Source: Bryum argenteum (lineage: Eukaryota > Streptophyta > Bryopsida > Bryales > Bryaceae). From it: a DNA stretch of 64,000 bases. The notes below the pieces were generated by a model that worked only from the letters and a program-made list of their open reading frames with translations, was not told the origin of the DNA and did not search any database. The position numbers were made by a program, and so were the translations under genes. This document shows positions 58,463 through 64,000 of the stretch, piece by piece; position 1 is the first letter of the stretch, and each line of letters opens with the position of its first letter. The stretch is from contig CM073330.1 in assembly GCA_037043015.1 (NCBI GenBank), forward strand, positions 10,806,512 through 10,870,511, in the 5' to 3' direction.

Positions 58463-59610
58463 AGATTGGTACAATTATTCATTCTTGAAGAAAATGCTCA
58501 CTGAAAAATACCACACTTTTCCACTTGTGGAAGAAAGGCTCTCCTAACAAAATAACACTAAATGCAATATCTTGTCATCCTTACTACAACCATAACTCTA
58601 CTGTATGGTTGGCAATGCTCTAATTTGATTCAATGGACCTAAGAGCCTCCCCTCATACTTGAAAGCCACTTTAATATTCATGCTTTTCATGCTGAGCCCA
58701 TGTATCTTGAATGAAAGCGGCTTTAATTTGAGAGCGCCCTAAGATTCGTCAATATATCCAAAAGATGCTTGTAAAATCACACACTGTTCACTTGCTCAAC
58801 CAGAGCACGGGTGCCTCACCTGAAAAACTGTTGATTGCTACGTTGACAGTGTATGCATCCAGACAACACAGAAAGCGTGCAGAAAGTCGCAGATTATGCA
58901 CCGGCAAAAATTAGCGCATGCACAATTTGCATGTTCTTTGTCCCCTTTCTTCCACTTAAACGAAATTACAGCACATGCTTCGATTGCAAGTCCACTAGTA
59001 CCCGGACCCAATTGCTCAGGTTCCCGACTGGGCCCATTCTCTCGTCGTTACAGTAGCTTAGAAGTATTCGCTCTGTCTTGAAGTCCTGTTTTTGAACCAA
59101 TCGATGTGCCGCACTCTCAAGCATTAGAGTCGTCGCTCGCCCACGTTGCTATAATTAGTTTGGGTATCTCTCTCTGCTAGCTTTTAACGAGGTCCACGCT
59201 ATCAAGAATGCGCACCCAATTGTTGTTGGTGCCGTAGATTCGTAAACACGTTTCGAACACCGTTCCTGTTTGATCGAGTCTTTCGGTGACGCTGTATAAA
59301 TTAAAGTAGGCGTACTCACTGAAGATTGAGAACAGCAAGTTCGATTAGGAATGTTTCCATGTCCTCAAGCGGTGACTGTTCTGATAGCGAACTGTCCAGG
59401 ACTGCAGGAATTCGATCGATCGTTGCATTCTTATTAGAGTCAGACCATGTCAATTGATTCGCTGTAACTTGTTGATTCCAGTGTGTCTAGATCAAAGCTC
59501 TGTAGCAAGATCAGGCTCCTGTGTCGAGATACAGCAAGTGGTTCGGAGGTTCGTTTGTTTCTGTAAGTTAGGGTGCTTTGATTCAGTGCAACTAATCGAT
59601 TTTAGTGTCA

Positions 59611-59780
59611 GTGTCTGGATCAAAGCTCTGTATCGATATACATCAAGTGTCTGGTTCGGAGCTCGGTATCGACATACCGCAATAGCAAGTGTCTGGTTCA
59701 GAGGTCTGCATCGATACACCGCAATAGCAAGTATCTAATCCGGAGGTCCGTATCGACAAGTGTCTAGATTGGAGGTCGGT
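59611..59780 (+). repeat. About five ~36-42-bp tandem units in the 5' leader of the GDSL gene
   Basis: GTGTCTGGTTCGGAGSTC..GTATCGA-CA-CCGCAATAGCAA units start at 59611, 59647, 59689, 59731 (GTATCTAATCCGGAGG) and 59760. They end 20 bp before the ATG. Weaker relatives lie at 59484-59545. Confidence 0.75.
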
Positions 59781-59799
59781 TAAGTTTCGGGAAGTTAGA

Positions 59800-62700
59800 A
59801 TGGGGAGTTTGAGGTGTTTAGCGGTGGTCGCGGTGGTGATGGCGGTGCTAGTAGACTCTGCAGTGGGTCGACGAGACTTGAATCTAAAACTGAAATCTGA
59901 AACCTGCGAACCACCGGCGTTGTTCGTGTTCGGCGCTTCGTACATGGACATCGGTGAGAATTTCGCCGCCATGCCGTTCCGGACGGCGGCGGATTTCGAG
60001 CCTTACGGTATGGATTACTTCGGCAAGCCCACTGGACGGCACAGCAACGGCCGCCTCATCATCGACCACATCTGTGAGTACACTCCAAATGTAACTCACA
60101 CGCACATTCGAGCAGATCAGTCCTTCACATTCTTCGAGTCAGTCAGTCAGTCAGTCAGTCTGTGGCTTCATCCTCACGGACCTCTCGTTGTGAGGACTCT
60201 AATGCACCAAGTCAACCAACACTGTTCCCGAACAGCCAAATTGTGAGGCTTTGCTTAACTTACATCGGAGAACTCGTCAGACTCTAATAGTCTCTTTCTT
60301 GTCAGAAAAGCTCATACATATATACACCAAGAATGCCTTGGTTTCTTGTTTTCCTAGGTCCCATTTTGTTCTTAGTAGTTTCTTCTTTACTAAGATCGGT
60401 ACATGACAAGGTTGTTTAAGGTGTTGTTGGGAGTGGATTCAAGATGAATACATTGTGGCAATCTATAACTCATTAAAACTCAACAGAGTAAAAGAGTGTG
60501 ATATTTCCATGAGGCTCTCTATCAAGAATGTCTCATCCTCATCAAAAATAAAAAGTCAGTCAAATTAAAATATAATATAGGTATAATTTGAGAACCACAA
60601 CCATACCAATCATGTGATTGCAAATTTCAATACTTTTTGTTAGTGTCCACCCACTTTGTGTGATTCATTGTAAGCTTTTGGTTTGCAATGGCCTCCCTTG
60701 AGGACAAAGATAGTTAATGGAAACTTTCTCATGAGTACCTTTCATTACGAGATCATGAGTTCATTCCTTTTAAAAAGTACGAGGGGGAAATACTTGGACA
60801 AGTGACATGAGTGCATTTCATTTAAGAAAAGTAAAAAGTGAATGTTTCAACACTTGTTATGCATGTAAATGATCTCTTTTTAGGATTCTCTTTTAGGATT
60901 AGTAAAAGTGAGTTCTTCAACACTTGTTATGCATGTACAAATCTCTTTTTAGGATTCTCTTTTAGGATTAACTTTTGATCTCTTTTTTATTTTTATGTTT
61001 TTGGAAGCTAATGAAATAAAGTGGGTATTATTGTGCAGCACAAGGATTAGGGTACGACTTTTTGAGTCCCTACCTGGGGACCGTGGGTGCAAACTTCCGA
61101 CATGGAGTTGTTTTTGCATCGTCGGGATCGAAAGCATGCAATTCGACCATCAAGGGCGATGGCTCGCATAGTAGTGGCCTCTTCTCGCTCGCTGTTCAGA
61201 TTGACCAATTTCGCGTCTTCCGGAGCAAGGCCCTTTCCATGTACCACTCGAAACAAAGTGAGTTTTCTTTTTCTTTCTTTCTTTTTTCCTCTAGTCAACT
61301 TCAAGGTCAATGTTTGGTCAATTTTTGGTTGGGGACCATGCATGATAGTGCTGAATGCATGTAAAAATCTTGCCCGCGTGTTTTTTTTAATATCATGTCG
61401 GTTCGATCACAAAAGGCAATGAAAGTTGATATTTTGAAACCGGTTTTGAAAAGCGATGAAAGTTGACATGGTGGGATTGTTATTATTGTCAGGGGACGCG
61501 CGTAGGCTTCTACCATCCGCGGAAGCTTTTTCAAGTGGAGTGTACATCATTGAGACGGGCAACAATGACTACGATGGTCTAAAAATGGAACTATATGTAA
61601 ACATGACTTTGTCGGTTTTGACCGAAATCGAGCAAGCCATCCGGGTATGTACAAAGCTGAAAAATGTAATGTAGTAAGAGTGATAAAGCATTTATTATTA
61701 TGTTATTTATTTATTTTTTTGTTTTTTGTATTAAGAATGTTTTTATTTTGAGCAAAAATTGTGCAAGTTCTAAATGATTTGTGGGGGTATTTTACTTAGA
61801 TTCTCTACAATGAGGGAGCTCGGACTTTTGTGATAACCGATGCTTTTCCCGCACCATGCTATCCTTCGCACTTGTGGAAGGAGGATCCCACGACCCTCGA
61901 TGAAAATGGTTGTGTAGGCGACGCCCTAAAAGCCTTTCAAGGGTACAATTTGGCATTGGCAACGTTCATCAACACTCTAAATGCCAAGTTGGAAGGAGCT
62001 AATTTGATACTATTTAGCCTCCACGATATCATCATGGATGGCATCATAAATCCATCCAAATACGGTGAATCTCTCATCTTTAGATTTTTAGTGATGAAAG
62101 ATTTGTTTTGTTCTATATCCTTTACCAAAGTCCACATCACAATAGTTGTTCTAACCACGAAAACATAAAAGAATTGCTGAAAGTCCAAAGTCTCTTTCTT
62201 GTCAAAAAATATAATGAATTCGATTGTAGATCACATTTTGCGAAATATGGATGTAGATACGACTTAATATTCCAAATCTAGTAACCAAGGTAGATTCTAG
62301 AGTCCTAGAGTGCATTGTACTCAATCCAAGACTTTGATTTTCAACTAATTTAATAAGAGAACAAATTCATCTAAAGATCAATTCGTCTAAAGGATTACAC
62401 TCCTCATCAAAAGCCATCCTTTACTTCTCATATTTGGTCTCACAAAACCATCTCTTGGATGAGAATCATAAAAAGAGTATTTCTTGCAATAGTACAATTG
62501 TGGCACAACTCTTGCAATGTACCCACAACTTCGAACTCTTGTTTTGAACACATTTTTGACTAGATTTTTTCTTTGGTCTTTTTATTTACGAAACAATTTG
62601 TGGTACGATCCTCACGGATGGATTATACGGATGCCAGGACTCAAGTACACTCACAAGGCATGTTGCGGCTACGGAGGCGGAGATTACAACTGGGATTTAA

Positions 62701-62909
62701 ACACGAAGATCTTTTGTGGCGCACCCGGTACCGTCGATGGAAAGCTAACCACCGCCACCGTGTGTTCGAATCGGTCGGAATATTTGATGTGGGATGGAAC
62801 CCACCCGACCGAGGAGTTCGCTTTCTACATTGCCGACGCTTTTTTGAATGGCAAGTTCATGACCCCTAGTTACCAAATCAAACACATTTGTAGGGGGACC
62901 GAGCATTAA
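59800..62909 (+). CDS. Secreted GDSL esterase/lipase (ENOD8/fucosidase-like group)
   Basis: SGNH-fold hydrolase for ester substrates, probably exported to the wall or apoplast. Exons 59800-60073, 61039-61257, 61493-61644, 61800-62064 and 62638-62909 join in phase to 393 residues. A signal peptide is clear (LAVVAVVMAVLVDSAVG). Block I reads FVFGASYMDIGEN: the nucleophile Ser is kept but the usual GDS is GAS. Block II Gly lies in NFRHGVVFASSGS. Block III is IETGNNDYDG. Block V is MWDGTHPTEE with the catalytic Asp and His. The segment HKACCGYGGGDYNWD is typical of this plant group. Five exons agree with many plant GDSL genes. Intron 1 contains an (AGTC)n run near 60138-60160. Specific substrate unknown. 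Confidence 0.93.
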
Positions 62910-64000
62910 AATCATTTGATTCCCTTGCTAGAAAAGTAGAGATTCATTGTTGATAGTAAATTCATTAGATATTTTATAGCATTTGGTGGTTTTCATCATG
63001 GGGCACTATGTACTTCGGAATACATGACCCTTGTATTTTATTTATGAAAGACATTTGTTTTTTTCCCATATCTGCTCATGGCATCCTTTTGTGAATGCGT
63101 GCTTGTTATGTAGGCAATGTAAACTATTGTCTTATGTAGGCAATGTAATAATTGTACTTGTTGCTTGCTTACTAGGTGTTGCTAGCATTTGCATGATCTC
63201 ATAAAAAGGGTATTTAAAAAAATTAAAAAAATTAAAAATTAAAAATAAATAAAAAATAAAAAATCACACATGAAGTGGACTTGGCAAAAGGTGAAGTAGG
63301 ATGACAAGAGATTGTTGTAATTTACCCCTACAAGCATTTCTTGGGAGGAGTAAAAGGTTGCTCCGTTGTTTTTGAAATCCAAAAATGATGCCCTTGGAAC
63401 TCCATTGCTTCAATTTTCAACACAAAATCATCAAAAATATTCCAAAAGGAAATCCCCAAGGTTTGCGAAAACGATTCCTCCATAGACACTTGGAAAAACT
63501 ACCCTAGATAGGTAGATTAATGTTAGGTTTTTATAAGATTTGAAAATGCCATACGTATTTCTTTTTAATAATTATATATTTTTTTTAAATAAATAAATAA
63601 ATCAAGAGCATTGATTTCAGTACAGTGGAAGGATCCCCATCTTGGCCGATAGAGAGGGTAAAAAGATGCCCAACAATTAAAACATACTACATATTTTATG
63701 CAAATTAGTGTGAATTTAACACTAATCTACCTATTTAGTGTAGTATAGTAGTGGTCTAAAATGGAGCATGTCTCACAAGGAAGCTCTAGTAATCCTCACT
63801 TGGATGTACATAATAGCTTCCCCCATACAATAGTATCATATACTCACTGCAAACATGATAGGGTATCACTCTTTAGGGCACCATTTTAGAAACACCTATG
63901 CACTAGTAGAAAATAGTGTCCGAAATTTGTGTGTAATTACATGTCCGGAATCACGTAGAACCGCTTGTTTATTTCTATAACTTTTTGTCATCAGTAAATT
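62910..64000. other. AT-rich downstream region with dispersed-repeat copy
   Basis: 3' UTR of the GDSL gene to about 63060. Then come low-complexity A/T tracts (63215-63260, 63565-63600). 63720-63910 is an inverted copy of the dispersed repeat family (GGGCACCATTTTAGAAACACC, CAATAGTATCATATACT). No gene seen. Confidence 0.5.

Noticed and set aside
1..64000. CRISPR arrays, bacterial operons, prophage or rRNA genes
   Set aside because: None seen; splice structure and gene content are those of a plant nucleus.

Overview
The window is nuclear DNA of a land plant. It carries introns with GT..AG borders, plant-only families (a malectin-domain kinesin-14, an IQD-like calmodulin-binding protein, a TRM/LONGIFOLIA-type protein, an ENOD8/fucosidase-like GDSL esterase, a plastid GDT1-like Mn/Ca transporter), telo-box promoter motifs and plant-type transposons. 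Introns are mostly short (about 80-140 bp). I cannot name the species; family content and very short introns would suit a seed-free lineage (moss, hornwort, lycophyte), but this is inference.

Layout. 0.1-4.1 kb: minus-strand kinesin-14 with an N-terminal malectin domain, cut by the left edge. 4.2-9.6 kb: AT-rich intergenic DNA with a palindromic TIR element, a 1.5-kb foldback element and an abutting TIR element. 10.3-11.1 kb: COX19-like twin-CX9C protein (+). 12.4-15.2 kb: BRO1/ALIX-type ESCRT protein (-). 17.1-18.0 kb: chloroplast GDT1-like transporter (+). 19.4-23.5 kb: TRM-like protein (-) whose middle is a tandem array of six repeated symmetric exons. 26.5-30.2 kb: a tiny candidate gene, a decayed PIF/Harbinger transposase and pieces of the foldback family. 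33.3-35.4 kb: single-exon IQD-like gene (+). 38.7-39.8 kb: two-exon Cys-rich plant protein of unknown function (-). 40.7-46.6 kb: a 5.4-kb Mutator-like element with about 860-bp inverted arms and a 9-bp target duplication, nested inside an older palindromic TIR element; its arms carry fragments of an epoxide hydrolase gene and a STE20-type kinase gene. 47.3-47.7 kb: MHF1/CENP-S histone-fold protein (+). 47.7-53.8 kb: degenerate repeats, a 162-bp tandem duplication, a SINE-like repeat, a small TIR element. 53.9 kb: tRNA-Leu(CAA). 54-59.8 kb: repeats, a strong hairpin, AT-rich DNA. 59.8-62.9 kb: five-exon GDSL esterase/lipase (+).

The genes are unrelated housekeeping, cytoskeletal and secretory genes, each with its own promoter; there is no operon-like logic. 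What links them is a recurrent pattern: most genes have local, degenerate tandem duplications (units of roughly 40-330 bp) in a flank, leader or intron. In the TRM-like gene the same process has run through the coding exons, giving a 500-bp higher-order exon repeat. That array and the gene-carrying Mutator element are the most notable items here. Gene models were built by eye from splice signals, frame continuity and family motifs. Exon phases were checked by hand for the complete models and for the exons of the partial kinesin that lie in the window; repeat boundaries are approximate.
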